This document shows positions 8,498 through 19,800 of a stretch of DNA of 64,000 nt, piece by piece. The position numbers and the translations under genes were made by a program. The stretch is from Sanguinoderma infundibulare. Its lineage: Eukaryota; Basidiomycota; Agaricomycetes; Polyporales; Polyporaceae. Numbering within the stretch: the stretch's first letter is position 1; every line of letters starts with the position of its first letter. Where the stretch lies: assembly GCA_032821775.1 (NCBI GenBank), contig JAVLRN010000005.1, positions 372,001-436,000 of the forward strand. Reading direction: 5' to 3'. The notes beneath the pieces are model-generated. The model was not told the origin of the DNA and did not search any database. It saw only the letters and a list, made by a program, of their open reading frames with translations.

Positions 8498-11400
8498 ATG
8501 TCCGACTACGCGTCAACTCCCTCGCGTCCCGCTTCACCCGTCGGAGACCTCCCCTCGTTCACGGCGGCGACCCGCTCGTACAGGTTCAACTACGACCAAC
8601 GGCGCCCAGGTCCAGGTAGCGTCTCGGAGACGACGGAAGGAAGAGGTGATTATCTTGGGGCCGGAGCGCCATACGATGTTTATGGCAATGCCTCCTCCAC
8701 TTCCCTTCCCCAGGGAACTCTTCCGCCTGATTGGAGCAGTTCGAAACATGGTTTCAATGGTGCGTTTGTATACAGTCTTATTATGCTTCTGCGCGAACTG
8801 ACTTCGCAAAGCCATCTCCAATGTGGTGAACAACCCACACAAGAAGTCCGCACCGCCCAAGGCGCACTCCGCGCTCCCGGCTGTGCCCCCTGCCGACATC
8901 CCGCGTGTACGCCGGAAAGACTTCGACTCCTACCTGCGCGCCATCACCCCAGAATGGGACCGTTTCGTTCAGAACGCGGAGCAGGGCCGGGATGGCGTTG
9001 CCCAGATAGATGATACAGCGCCTTCAGCCTCAATCTCGGCGGGCATGGAGGTACCTCCAACTCCTCGCACGCCAGGGACAGCACGACCACCGCCAGGGAA
9101 AGCGTTACCGCCACTGGAAACAGTTCCTTCCGTCTTCTTTGACCGCGAGTTCAATTTAGGCGACCCGCGTACCTTCAACGCCGTGACCGAACAAGTCGAG
9201 GGTGAAGAGGAGTGGTCTGACCCTTCCTCCCTTTCCCATTCCCTTCCGCTGCTTGAGAAGCTCTCGCATTACGCGGATACCATCGAGCAACACCTCATCC
9301 GCGAAATCTCTATACGCTCAACCTCGTTCTTCGCCGCACTCGCGAACCTGCAAGACCTCCAGACCGAGTCGGAGCAATGTTTAGATCGCATCTCGCATCT
9401 AAGAGGCCTCTTAAAGGATGTGGATGAGAAGGGCGCCAAGCGTGGACTCGAGGTCGTTCGTAGGGAGGGTAAGATGCGGAATTTGAGCAAGGTGAAGGAG
9501 GGTGTACGGTTCGTCGGAGGCGTCATGGAGATGACCGGCATTGCCAGGAGTTTGGTGGGGGCGGGCCAATGGGGACAGGCATTGGATATGATCGAGGAGC
9601 TGGACAGGTTATACCACCCAAACAAAAGGAAGGCAGGTTCGGCCCCTACGCCTCTGCCCACACCAGTGAAGAATGGACGGACGTCGCCTCTGCCCACAGT
9701 TATGGAATCTCCGCCAGCTACGCCGCCCCCGCCTCCCTCTCCTCCAGCTCCATCAATACCTCTGTTCTCCCTACGAGCATTTGCTGCGCTTCCGGAGCAC
9801 CTACGGACATTGACCATGGAAATCACTTCATCGCTAACTTCCGAGTTCGTCAACCTCTTGCAACACGACCTTGTACAGCGTATCGACTCGAACCAGCATA
9901 CATGGTCGGAAACTAGGAAGCACGACTTCAATATGTCTCTGCGAGATCGTTTGCGACCACTGCTACAGTCACTTGTACGTACCAAAGGTATCCTGGAGGC
10001 AACACTAGCATGGCGAGAGGTGGCCATGGCGGAAGTTCGAAATACCGTCAAGCGGGTGAGTCTCTACGACTGCCCCCTCGTGTATCCCGCTGATGACTTT
10101 CAAAGCGAATACCTTCGCTTGAGATTGGCGACGACGACTCAATACCGCAGCAGTGAGTCTGCGGTTGCCCGTAGCTAATTATGGACGTTTGCCAACATGA
10201 AGTTCCAGGTCCGACGCGGTAGTTGAGCTACGTGGCATGGCACATCCAGCGTTCCTGGACCTGGCGCGTGGCATGTACCGAAGCCTTCTGAACTGTATAG
10301 AAGGTTTGCACCGGCAGGGCGCGGTTGTTATAGAGGTCGTCCAGAGCATCCAGTATGTGGTGGGTGTTCTGTCATTACCGTACACGTGCTAAATACCTCT
10401 CTTAGACCTCAAAACACACCTGTAGATGTCTCGGCTCTCCAAGAGGAACTGACAGCCATATTGTCCTCGGCAGCCGACTTGGCGAACTTGCGTGCTTCGA
10501 AAGTCATCAGCATCCGCGTGGAGCAACATACTGCGCTCGACCTCCCAAGCTTCTGCGAGCTGTTCAATGAGTCGTGGGATTTCGTTGTGAAGTCGGAAGT
10601 GATTTGTAGGCGAATGATTGTTGGCCTCCGAGGTACGATCGTCACCCAGGTATGTCCCACAGCAGTCGCCGACCGTTCAATCATCTCACGCGGCTGGTCT
10701 CTTCAGGCGAAGAGCTTCCTACAGCACTTCCACCAAGGCCAGCTGAATCAGTCAGCCAAGCTGGTGGAAGACGAGCAATGGAATCCCGCCGAGGTCGCGC
10801 CCTCCATTCAGCGCGCCGTCGACATTGTTGTCGACGCCTCCATCTCCGATCCACCAGAGCTCCTCCTCAACCGCCCGCCGCATGGCCTCCTCTCCCCGGT
10901 CCCTCCAACATCACCCCCGCCAGCTTCGCCGTCCCTCACCGCCAACGGCAGCCCACAACCGTCATCTCCCTTAGCGTCCCCGAACTTCCCACTTTCGCCC
11001 GGCCGCACAGCGCGCAGGCGCTCTGCGAACACGCCGACGAAGCACCTACGCGTCGAGGATCGCGCATACTTTGCCGTGTCTGCGACGCTCGATGTGCTCG
11101 TCCTCCTCATGGATTACCTCAAGGTGATCGTGAACTTGTCGTTACTCACGACAGAGACGATGAGCCGCATCATCGAGCTCCTCAAGTCGTTCAACTCGCG
11201 GACTTGTCAGGTCGTCCTCGGGGCTGGGGCAATGCGTTCCGCAGGGTTGAAGAACATCACAGCAAAACACCTTGGTAAGTTCTTGCCTTCTATTTTCTGT
11301 GTGCCAATGGGCGGCCGCTGACACTTGGGAACAGCCCTCGCGTCGCAGTCGCTGGCGATCATGATATCGCTAATCCCGTACATCCGTGAGACGTTCCGGC

Positions 11401-12576
11401 GGCACCTGAGCCAGAAGCAGGCGGTGATGCTCATCGAGTTCGACAAGCTCAAGCGGGACTACCAGGAGCACCAGAACGAGATTCACGCGAAGCTCATCGC
11501 CATCATGGGCGACCGCCTCAGTGCACACATCCGGACGCTCCAGGTGCGTCACGACCCATCGCTTCCTTTCCGTTTTCTATGGCTTTTAGGCGGTTGCGGC
11601 TGACTGAGAATGCACTCTAGGCGGTCAGGTGGGACGTGCCCAAGGAGGGCGGGGGCGTCAACGACTACATGGAAGTCCTGGTGAAGGAGACGGTGACGTT
11701 GCATAAGGTCCTCTCGCGGTATCTTCCTTCCTCTGTGGTCGAGGTTCGTGGTCTTCTCTTCAGGCAGGCGCCTGCGCTTGGGCTGACGATAAGGATGGTT
11801 GCAGTACGTGATGACGCAAGTCTTCGCTGCTCTCAACCACAGGCTATCGGAGGAGTACACCAAGATCGAGCTTCCCTCGCTCGAGGCGAAGGAGCGGTGC
11901 GTATCGACATGCCGTACGTTGTGGCTATAACTAATGTCGTTACAGGCTCCTTGCGGACGCACGCTTCCTCCAGGAGAAGCTCACAGGCCTGAAGAATGTC
12001 GCGGCGCCCACCGCGATGCTCGAGACCATCGTCTCCGAGAAGCCGATCGCCTTCAAAGAACCCGTTCCCGTGCAGCAGCTGCCCGTGGCCCAGCCTGTCG
12101 CCCAGCCCGGGGGCCGCTTCAAGGGCATGCTCGCACGCGCGGGCACGCTCAACGGCCGCAAGGCTTCCATGCCCGCGCCAGCCCCAGCCCTGAACGTCGA
12201 GAAGGCACTTCCGCCGCCCGACCCACTCGCGACCCCTCCTCAGCTCGACCCCATGGGCGATAACTCTCCGTCGCCTGTTCCCACCCCCGTGCCCGTGCCT
12301 GCGAAAGCCGCGCCGAATGTCAGTGTCGCTATTACGGACATGCCCCACGTCGCAGAGCCGGAGGAAGCAGACGGCGGCCTTGCGCCCCCGCCGCCCGAGA
12401 CCCCGCCCAAGACGGAAGGGCCTTCTGCTGCGAAGGGCGTGCCGGTTCCACAGCAGAATGGACTCGGGATCACGGTGACTGTGACCGCGGCGGTGAACGG
12501 GAAGGCAGATGCGGATACGGATGCGCCTCTGCTTCCCCCTTCCTCTCCGGTTTCGGAAGCACAAACAGAGCAGTAG
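8498..12576 (+). CDS. VPS54: VPS54, subunit of the GARP tethering complex
   Basis: Ten exons join in phase to 1187 residues: 8498-8759, 8812-10055, 10106-10152, 10209-10352, 10406-10649, 10707-11274, 11335-11543, 11621-11743, 11805-11896, 11946-12576. Diagnostic blocks are ISNVVNNPHKKSAPP near residue 90, RRKDFDSYLRAITPEW, a long helical region with LRGMAHPAFLDLARGMYRSL, and the conserved Vps54 C-terminal domain (LIPYIRETFRRHLSQKQA, LVKETVTLHKVLSRYLP, YVMTQVFAALNHRLSEEY). GARP tethers endosome-derived vesicles at the trans-Golgi. The last 220 residues are Pro/Ala-rich and poorly conserved, ending soon after a low-complexity PPPPE stretch. Introns are 46-77 bp with canonical ends. The first ATG at 8498 has no upstream in-frame competitor. 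Confidence 0.92.
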
Positions 12577-15500
12577 TCTCGGTCTGCGGAGAGCGCGTCG
12601 TAGATTCCGATTCTCTTCCTTTGCCCGAACGGCAAGTATGCGGACGGCAGGGAGGGGCGAGCTAGGCTAGGACGCGGCGCTCACGAACGTGGGACGATGG
12701 ACTCGTTGCAGTACTTATACATATGGACTGCCAAGATGCGTTTAATATCTTATTCCCGTACGCCCTTACATTTTCTCGAGAATTTTTTTTGCGTAGATGT
12801 CTAGATCTGGCCTCTGAGTCGATCGAGCACAGTAGTCGACGCCTGAAATCGACCACTTCGACTCTGGATCCTCCCAATGGCCGCAGGTTGGCCAACGTTC
12901 CTGCCGACACAGCGTCTCTTGGTAATGATTCGCTGAGAGGGACCGCAACGCTGGACACCCCATTTTCTTCCAGAAAAGCTGCAGCCAGACCAGACCGTGA
13001 AGGAACGCTTCGGGCGACGACTGAACGACGACGCCCGCAAGCGGCGTGCCGTTCGGCCAGTGGAACGTGCCTCAGATCCCGATCTTACTGGACGCCTCGC
13101 CCTCTGGCAAGTTTTTTCCGAGTCGATCTTGTTTCTTGGATACAGAGTCGAGCTGCTTTGTGACGCGATAAGGGACGGCGCGAACGTGCTTTGCGCGCAT
13201 TATTGCGATCGTGTCACGAGAGAGAGACAACCTGGATTCGGCGATGCCAGCCGAATCCGCCCTAACGTCGACTCCCCCCTCCGTTTCATGTGGCGCTCGT
13301 TGAAACAGCGTAAGAGCTTGATCAAGCTAGCCTGACCAATCTAAGCCAATCGATTCGTATATATATCGCTTGGGGGTGCGTACACGAATCGCGAGAGATA
13401 AACTACGACGTCGCGCCGTCCTTCGACGTTTAACGTTCAACGCCGAGTCCGCCACCGCCGCTGCCCTCCCGTTGCCGCTCTTTACTAGCATTAGCGTGCG
13501 CCTCAGCACTGACCAAGCACCGACCACGCCACGAAATTCAAATGTATGCAATTAGGCCGTCGCGAGTGGGGTGCTCGCAACTTGGCGTTCCCGGCTTTCG
13601 GGAATGCTCAAGTCCGAGTCCGAGTTCTCCCCCTGGTAGCGCGGAGCACGTGGAGCCGCCCCGGACGTGGATTGTATGCAGACGGTGCAACATGCAATGG
13701 CCCGTTCAGCGATTCGGGTCGCTGATGTCATTGGACATCCAATTTAGACCACCCTTCGGGCCTGCAAGAGTGACCTGAGAGATCCCAATGACGGTCAGCG
13801 TTCTTGCAGGGCGGCTGCGAATGGAATTGGGGGACTGACACCGGTACAACTTGCCCTGCGACATGAGCCATGCGTTTCGAGGTTCGCGTTCGCATCTGGA
13901 GTGTTCGACTGGCGAGGTGCGCCATGAGGGATTGGGGTTGACGGCATTCACATTTCCTCATGACAACGTTGCGACCCCCGCTGCAGCCTGTATTAATGAC
14001 TCGGCTGAGATAGAGGACATGCTTGGAAAGACGAAGGGCGTTGGGCGACCGGGACGATAACCCCGGAGCGGTTCGACGACTGCCGGCATTGGCGTGCGCC
14101 AGGCGCGACTCCACGAGCGACAACAATGGTCAATGATGCTTGACGCAGCTCCGACAGGTTTCGAAACATCAGCGCGATCCCTGTCGACCCGCGAGTTCAA
14201 AGTTTCATCCATCACGTCACCAAGTAATGGTGATTCATTCCAAGTGAAGTGAAGACATACCTATACAGTAAGTATCACACTGAAGCCACCATCGGACGCA
14301 ACAAGTCGGTGGGTCCGTCCGTGATATCAACAGCGAGTGCTCCCGGCCATCATACGTCGACGTCCCTCCCACTGGCAAAGCTTCTCCCGGGAGCTTGGGG
14401 GTCGGTGAGCAGAGCCGACAAACCCAGCCCCCCGGCGCCCGCATCAGCGTCTGGTATGTATTCCTCCGCCACCCTCTACCCACGACGCATGTTTGTGTGC
14501 GCATCTCCGACCTCCGAGCACCGAACCCGAACGCGGTCGCCGGGCTTCGTGACAAGGCGCTGCCAGGGAAGCGCAGTAAACGTCGGCGGGCCAAACAGGC
14601 ATCCCCGCACCCCGCACCTCCCAGTCGGCCACACTGGACGATCGTGGGTGCATGCCCGGTACGCGCTCCTCGGAGGCAAGGAGGCGAATATGCACCTTCG
14701 CCGGTCGTGGTTGCAGGAACAGCCCCCGCTCCCGCCGCCGTCGCCGGCGGCGGCGGAATGGGCGGTTCTTCCCATCTCCAAAGTCATCTCTGCGTGTGAT
14801 GCTTCCCCCAAGAAGGCTTCCGGGTCCCACCATGGATGCCGCAGCAGCATCGTTTGTTCGAGAGATCGAGGGGAGCAGGAGGGCGGGATGGGCAGGGCGA
14901 TCGCGGCCGTGTGTCACCCTCAAAGCCTGATGCTCAGACTCGAGCAGAGCATCGAAATCCGAGTCGGGCGGGATGAGATGCTTCCTGGACGGGCGAACAG
15001 ATCGTCAACGGCTCTGCGAACCGCGAAACACGAACACGGACGTAAAACAGCGTACGATGGAGAGAGTCGAGACACGACGCGGGACATCGCGTTCCCGCGT
15101 TCTACGTGTTTGCGCCGAGGATCTGCCAGCGCGTGAATGCAAAAGCGAGTCACGTTGACATACGGCGAGGCTGCGTTCCTCGAATGAAGACACAACCCAC
15201 GTACGGCCGGCAACTCGACCTATGTCGTGATGGGCCTGGGGCGATCCTCTGGCGAAAACGGGGTTCTGTCAGCGTCACGCGACCGCCAACAGCTCCAGCT
15301 CCATTCTGCGTTCATCTCCGCCCCCAGCTGGATGCTAGCCAGACCGCCGCAGAAAGGTCATGGTCACGGTCACGGCTGGCGGTCTCGACCTTGCAGCTTC
15401 ATGTTCGTCACGCGCGCGGTTCCATGCGCTTGTCTCCTGCAGCAGGACGTATGTAAGCGTGTGTGTAGATCCTCGAGCCCGAGTTCAAAATGAAATGGAA

Positions 15501-16857
15501 GCTCATTTACTCACCGGGGTACCGTCACACTTCCGCCTCCACCCACAAATTGCACCAGCCCAGAGCCGGTACACGACCACGAGGTTCCCCACGGTTCGAC
15601 GTACATACCCCACCAGTGACCGTGACCGGTCTCCAACAGAGCTAAGGTCTGGAGTTACATGGCCTCGTGGCGTCCATATGGGCGTGTGCTCTTTGCCAGC
15701 TAGATGCCCGCGGTGGCCGCCCTACCGTGACCCTCCAGAGCTGCTTCGCCCAGTCATACGTACACCTCCTCGGTCAGCGCACGTACACGATCTTGTTCTC
15801 GATATCACCACCGCGGATGTGGTGATCGTTTCAGGCCGTCCGGATAACTGATTTGCACCGGCTCTGGGCTCGCAGCGGGCGACGGGCGTGACAAGGCCTC
15901 CTGAATATCACGGATGGCCGAGATATCTGCAAGACGAGCACGACGCCGCGACGGCTGACACCGTTACTGATCCTACTTCTGTGGCCGGAGTAAATGGGTA
16001 TGATGTACGTCCTTCATTTAGACGTGGGATCGGAAAGATATCGCAAGCTTTGGTTCTAGGGTCGTAAGCGAGAAGAGATGCACATGACAGCACTGAGGAG
16101 CTCATGGGTGGAAGAAGTAGTCTGGAGTTGACTTGGTGTCGGACAACGTAGTCAGCGCACCTGTACAGGTTATTATTTCTGTTACTTGCCGACTCCGCGC
16201 ATGCGCGGAGGTCGCGGTCAGGCTCCGTTAGAAAGCTGATTCGTCCCTGGCTATCCCAAGAAAAGACTGGATGGTGAGGGGCCCCGCAAGCATTGTGCTA
16301 CTGTTCAGTGCCTGCATGCCTTAGTTTACGATCCGCATGACCGTGGAATAGGTTATCTAAACTCGCGTCGAAAGCTCGAGCCTTCTGTCCGCTGCGTCTC
16401 GTGAGAAGCACTGTAGTACACGAGAGTCGTGAACGGTACAATGGTAAGGCAGCGCGAAGGGGGTTATAGGAGACTACCGTACTAGAAGCTCAAAACCTCA
16501 GTGCTGCCATCGCTGCTAAGACCTACCTGCAGAGAGGTATGCTCGGCTCTGCTACAGCACAAACATTGGCAGAAGGCACAGCGTATTGATTTGACGTTGG
16601 TAAAGCCAGTCGCAGTCTCAGAAAGATGGTCGTTACATCATCATGACATGGGGTCGCGCAAGAGTCGCGGACAATATCAATATCGTTATTTGCCAGCTGC
16701 AGGCAGCGAGACACGGGCGCTTGGAGCCGTGTGGCTGAGCGCTCATCCATTGCAGTCACTTACAGTTGAAGCGGAGCTCGAAAAGCGCTTTAGTCCTGTA
16801 CAGCACCACGATCACCTTACTCACCGACGTCCACCAACCCGCCCACAGCAAGAAAAC
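12577..16857. other. 4.3-kb stretch with no recognisable gene
   Basis: Open frames exist on both strands (up to about 295 codons at 14249-15136) but overlap each other antisense, lack family motifs and show no consistent intron pattern. A pair of CCAAT boxes followed by a TATATATAT tract sits at 13336-13366 without a recognisable gene behind it. The last few hundred bases are presumably the eS30 promoter. Confidence 0.55.
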
Positions 16858-17376
16858 ATGGGAAAAGGTTGCTAGTCATTGGTCTCGCTCGCTGTGGTCC
16901 TCGTTGCTCACGAATGCTCTGATTTCGCTTTTGCGCGTATCCCTGCGGTCGACTTCTAGTTCACGGCTCTCTCGCCCGTGCCGGCAAGGTCAAGTCTCAG
17001 ACCCCCAAGGTCGAAAAGCAGGAGAAGAAGAAGCAGCCCAAGGGCCGTGCTAAGAAGCGGATGCTCTACAACCGTCGGTGCGTCTTGTCCCACTTGATAA
17101 AGTGTTCGGATGGGGGATTGACTGTCTCCGTGCAGCTTCGTCAACGTTACTACCCTCCCTGGCGGCAAGCGGAGAATGTGAGTCTTTTGTCTGTCCTTTG
17201 CGTCTCCCGGGTTCTCCCTGCGCTCTGCGAATTTGTCTCGTAGAGCGCAGGGCGTTGTTGACCCCGATGTGTGCGATGATACCCGAATCATATAGCATAG
17301 TTCCCTTCCCTTCCTTCGTATCCTCGTACTGAATCACCTGTCTTTGCTTTCCAGGAACGCCAACCCCGAGAAGTAA
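16858..17376 (+). CDS. RPS30: 40S ribosomal protein eS30 (RPS30)
   Basis: Four exons (16858-16867, 16960-17077, 17136-17177, 17355-17376) join to 63 residues, matching eS30 throughout: [35 protein letters not shown] and the ending GGKRRMNANPEK. eS30 is a small basic protein of the 40S subunit near the decoding centre. The first exon is only 10 nt (Met-Gly-Lys plus one base) and its donor is the less common gttgct. As in other fungi, there is no ubiquitin-like fusion at the N-terminus, unlike animal FAU. Because the exons are so short, the gene is easily missed by open-frame scanning. The 177-bp last intron is longer than its neighbours. Confidence 0.95.
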
Positions 17377-17878
17377 AACCATTACTGCCGCGACTACACT
17401 AGACGCGCTAGGCGTCCACTACGCACGCTCGGGGCCCTCACGCTTGGAGCTTGGGTAGCCCTGCCGCGTCCCCCACGACAGTCATGGAGAGTCGGTTGGT
17501 TTGGAGCTGCAGCATCTGTATCATTCGCATCTCGTTTTCATGTTACTCTATCCGCACGCATATGCCCCTCCGTATACGATTATGACCCTAGGGCAGTATT
17601 GCTTTCGTGTGTTTCGAGGTCTCCCTGCACCAACCTATGCATGGTTACACCTCGCTACCGGCTCGAACCCCCGCCCTCCTTGCAGGGAAAATGTGCCGTC
17701 TCCGAATCCAAACCGTCAAATGAGAAATGGGCATCGCGTATAATTAAGGAGTAGTGCTTCAACTTCGGCGTAAATCGGACTTCAGCTTCAACGTTCAACC
17801 CTTGTGCTTGCAGATACGTAAGCAGGCACAAGCGAAGTTAGTCCGGGGTATATAGCTGCCTGGGATGTAGGTGGTCTG
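17377..17878. other. convergent intergenic region eS30/EMC2
   Basis: About 500 bp between two gene ends. It should hold both 3' UTRs and polyadenylation signals. A short stretch at 17655-17690 resembles a tRNA B box on the minus strand but no cloverleaf can be built around it. Confidence 0.5.
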
Positions 17879-19044
17879 CTACTGCTTTACAAGTGTGGCT
17901 ACGGCGGCGGTGAAGTCCGCCTCCCCTGCTGGGGGTGACTGGTTCTTGACATTCAAGTAGGCTGTACGCAGCCGTTCGGTTGCGAGGTCGTCCAGAAGGG
18001 AGAGATTTGAGGTGTTCGGCGCGGCGGTTTGTGAGGCAGAATTTGAAGCAGATCGAGGTTCTGACATGAGCTTGCGAGTGCACTGGATACGCCGAGGTTA
18101 GCGTATTGTAGCAGTCCGAAGACACAGGGAGGGGTGAACGTACAAGCCTCGCGCCAAACCACGCCCTCAACGTGATCCCGGTAGCTATCGAGTCGCTCGG
18201 CGCGAGATCGTTGTCGTCGTCGTCGTCGGTCATGTCCACGACATGCAGGAAGGTCTTGAGCGCCAGCGGGATGTCCTCGGCAAGGTAGGCCGTCTCGGCG
18301 TACTGCAGGAAGTAGGACGGGTTATGGGGCGAGAGGAGGAGCGCGTGGGAGAGGGACTGGAGGGCGTACGTGTACTGCCGGCAGGAGGCGTAGAGGTCGG
18401 CGAGCTCGAGCCAGCCGTCGGGCTCGGTGTAGAACGTGGAGAGCATCGTGGAGAGCTCTTGGACGGCGCGCTCGATTTTGCCCGCACGCCGCAGGACGGA
18501 GGCTTTGCGCCGCCAGATTGCCTAGCGGACGAGCAGAGGATGGGCGAAGGGGGAAAGAATGAGGAGGATGTGAGGACATACGGCGTTGGATGAGTCTGCT
18601 TCGAGGAGCTGGTCATAGTACTCCAAGACGAGCTCCGGGGACTCGGTGGCCTCCATGCGGATGCCCTCGAGACAATCCACGCGCGGGGAACTGGGGAACT
18701 TGTCGGCGAGGAGCTTGATGCACCTCTAACCAAGGCCGCAGGATGGACGTGAGGACGCGCATACAAAGCTCTCCGCTGATGCACACGCACGTCAGCGACC
18801 TCCAGGTCTTCCTGGTCAATGGCGGCCAACGCCAGCTTCTCTATTGCGTCCCATCCTGCACGAGAGTTCAAGCTGAATTAGAATGGGGACGAAGCTTGCA
18901 TGCGTGATCCGCACCTTCCTCGCCCTTCCTCGCGAACCTGCCGCGCTCGAGGAGAACCAGGCCCGCATCGAACGTCTCCTTCGACTTCTTGGTCTTCCGT
19001 GGCTGGTACGCGGCCAGCTTTTGTAGAGAGTACGTGTATTCCAT
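17879..19044 (-). CDS. EMC2: EMC2, ER membrane protein complex subunit 2
   Basis: Five exons (19044-18915, 18855-18791, 18725-18582, 18521-18144, 18082-17879) join to 306 residues, the usual EMC2 length. Conserved blocks include ETFDAGLVLLERG, RVDCLEGIRMEATESPE, LEADSSNAAIWRRKASVLR and the TPR repeats (FYTEPDGWLELADLY, YALQSLSHALLLSPHNPSYF, YAETAYLAEDIPLALKTFL). EMC2 is the cytosolic TPR scaffold of the EMC, which inserts tail-anchored and multipass proteins into the ER membrane. An acidic run (DDDDDND) near residue 205 lies in a loop. The upstream region is interrupted 150 bp before the start codon by a FOL1 pseudogene fragment, so its promoter must be short or lie within that fragment. Confidence 0.93.
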
Positions 19045-19194
19045 GTCGCGAACGGACAGCGAAGAGTACGGAGAAGCCTATAGCGATTATATTGAGTGTG
19101 AGCGAGGGTCGAGGTATGCGCATGTTGGTGCGACTAAATCTCAACCCAAGTCGTGGCCACGAAGACGGCCCGGGCGGCTCCGGTACTTGCTCCG

Positions 19195-19564
19195 CGTGCC
19201 TGAGTCGACGCCAGCAAATCTGGACAATCTCCAGGGTGAACTTGTCATTCCACGTCCCCATGTTTCAGAACGGGAGTTTGTCCGCAAAGACGGTTGACAC
19301 TTTGCTATCTGAGCTGATGGACCATCCAAGGGACGGACAGGCAATGCACAAAGTCATACCATTCCCGCGCTACCCCCTCCCACTCACCGACGAAACTTCG
19401 CAGTCTGCATCGGGACTCAAGCTCCCTGCTGTTCCCCCAACTGCGACTTACTGTCAGCCCGCATAGCTCTAGCGGCAAGCGGCTTGCCCGCAAGACGTAC
19501 ATCATGGCAACGCTCAACGCAACTCCAGACTCCTTTTCTGACGGCTCTGTCAACTACGCGCTTC
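19195..19564 (+). pseudogene. FOL1: FOL1 fragment (HPPK-DHPS junction of folic acid synthesis protein)
   Basis: The plus strand reads LDNLQGELVIPRP then SEREFV at 19218-19273, the C-terminal signature of hydroxymethyl-dihydropterin pyrophosphokinase (HPPK). It jumps frame to KTVDTLLSELMDHPRDG and KVIPFPRYPLP (to about 19380), a linker-like stretch. After more frame changes it reads RKTYIMATLNATPDSFSDGS (19489-19548), the N-terminal signature of dihydropteroate synthase. These lie in the order found in the trifunctional fungal folate enzyme FOL1. Between EREFV and KTVDTLL about 15-20 expected residues are missing and the frame shifts by one, so this is an internal deletion. No start, no enzyme core and no continuous frame remain; it cannot make a working enzyme. 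Confidence 0.75.
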
Positions 19565-19800
19565 GGGACCCACGAAGCGGCGATCGACCCGCACGAGGAG
19601 CGGTCTACGAACTACTCCGATAGGACCATCTCCCCGATGACGACCTAGTGCGTCAGACCTGCTTCGTCCACCGTTAACCTTCATGTTATCCGTTCCCATA
19701 GCCTCGGCCTCGACTGGATCCTGCCTCTCCTCAACTACGGGCCTTGGTGGCGCAGGGGGACGGGGACCGACGCTGGGTATTTGCATTGTCGTTCAGCCTG
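19565..19800 (+). pseudogene. cytochrome P450 fragment with a retained intron
   Basis: Directly after the DHPS signature the frame reads THEAAIDPHEERSTNYSDR then PMTT. A 54-bp GT-AG intron follows (19648-19701, gtgcgt...catag), then YLGLDWILPLLNYGPWWRR. This is the B-helix to C-helix part of an Agaricomycete P450 (normally HEAA.DLL.KRS..YSDRP, then LGLDW.L..LPYG..WR.HRR); P450s are haem mono-oxygenases. The heme-binding Cys region and the rest are absent and similarity fades after about 19770. A correctly placed intron joining the two halves in phase makes the identification firmer and shows the fragment was copied as DNA. Confidence 0.65.

Noticed and set aside
9269..10051. 260-codon antisense frame inside VPS54
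   Set aside because: Mirror of a conserved VPS54 exon; no motif of its own.
14249..15136. 295-codon frame between VPS54 and eS30
   Set aside because: Composition follows GC bias, several overlapping frames, no splice pattern and no family signature.
17650..17690. tRNA B-box-like sequence on the minus strand
   Set aside because: No acceptor, D or anticodon stems can be paired around it.
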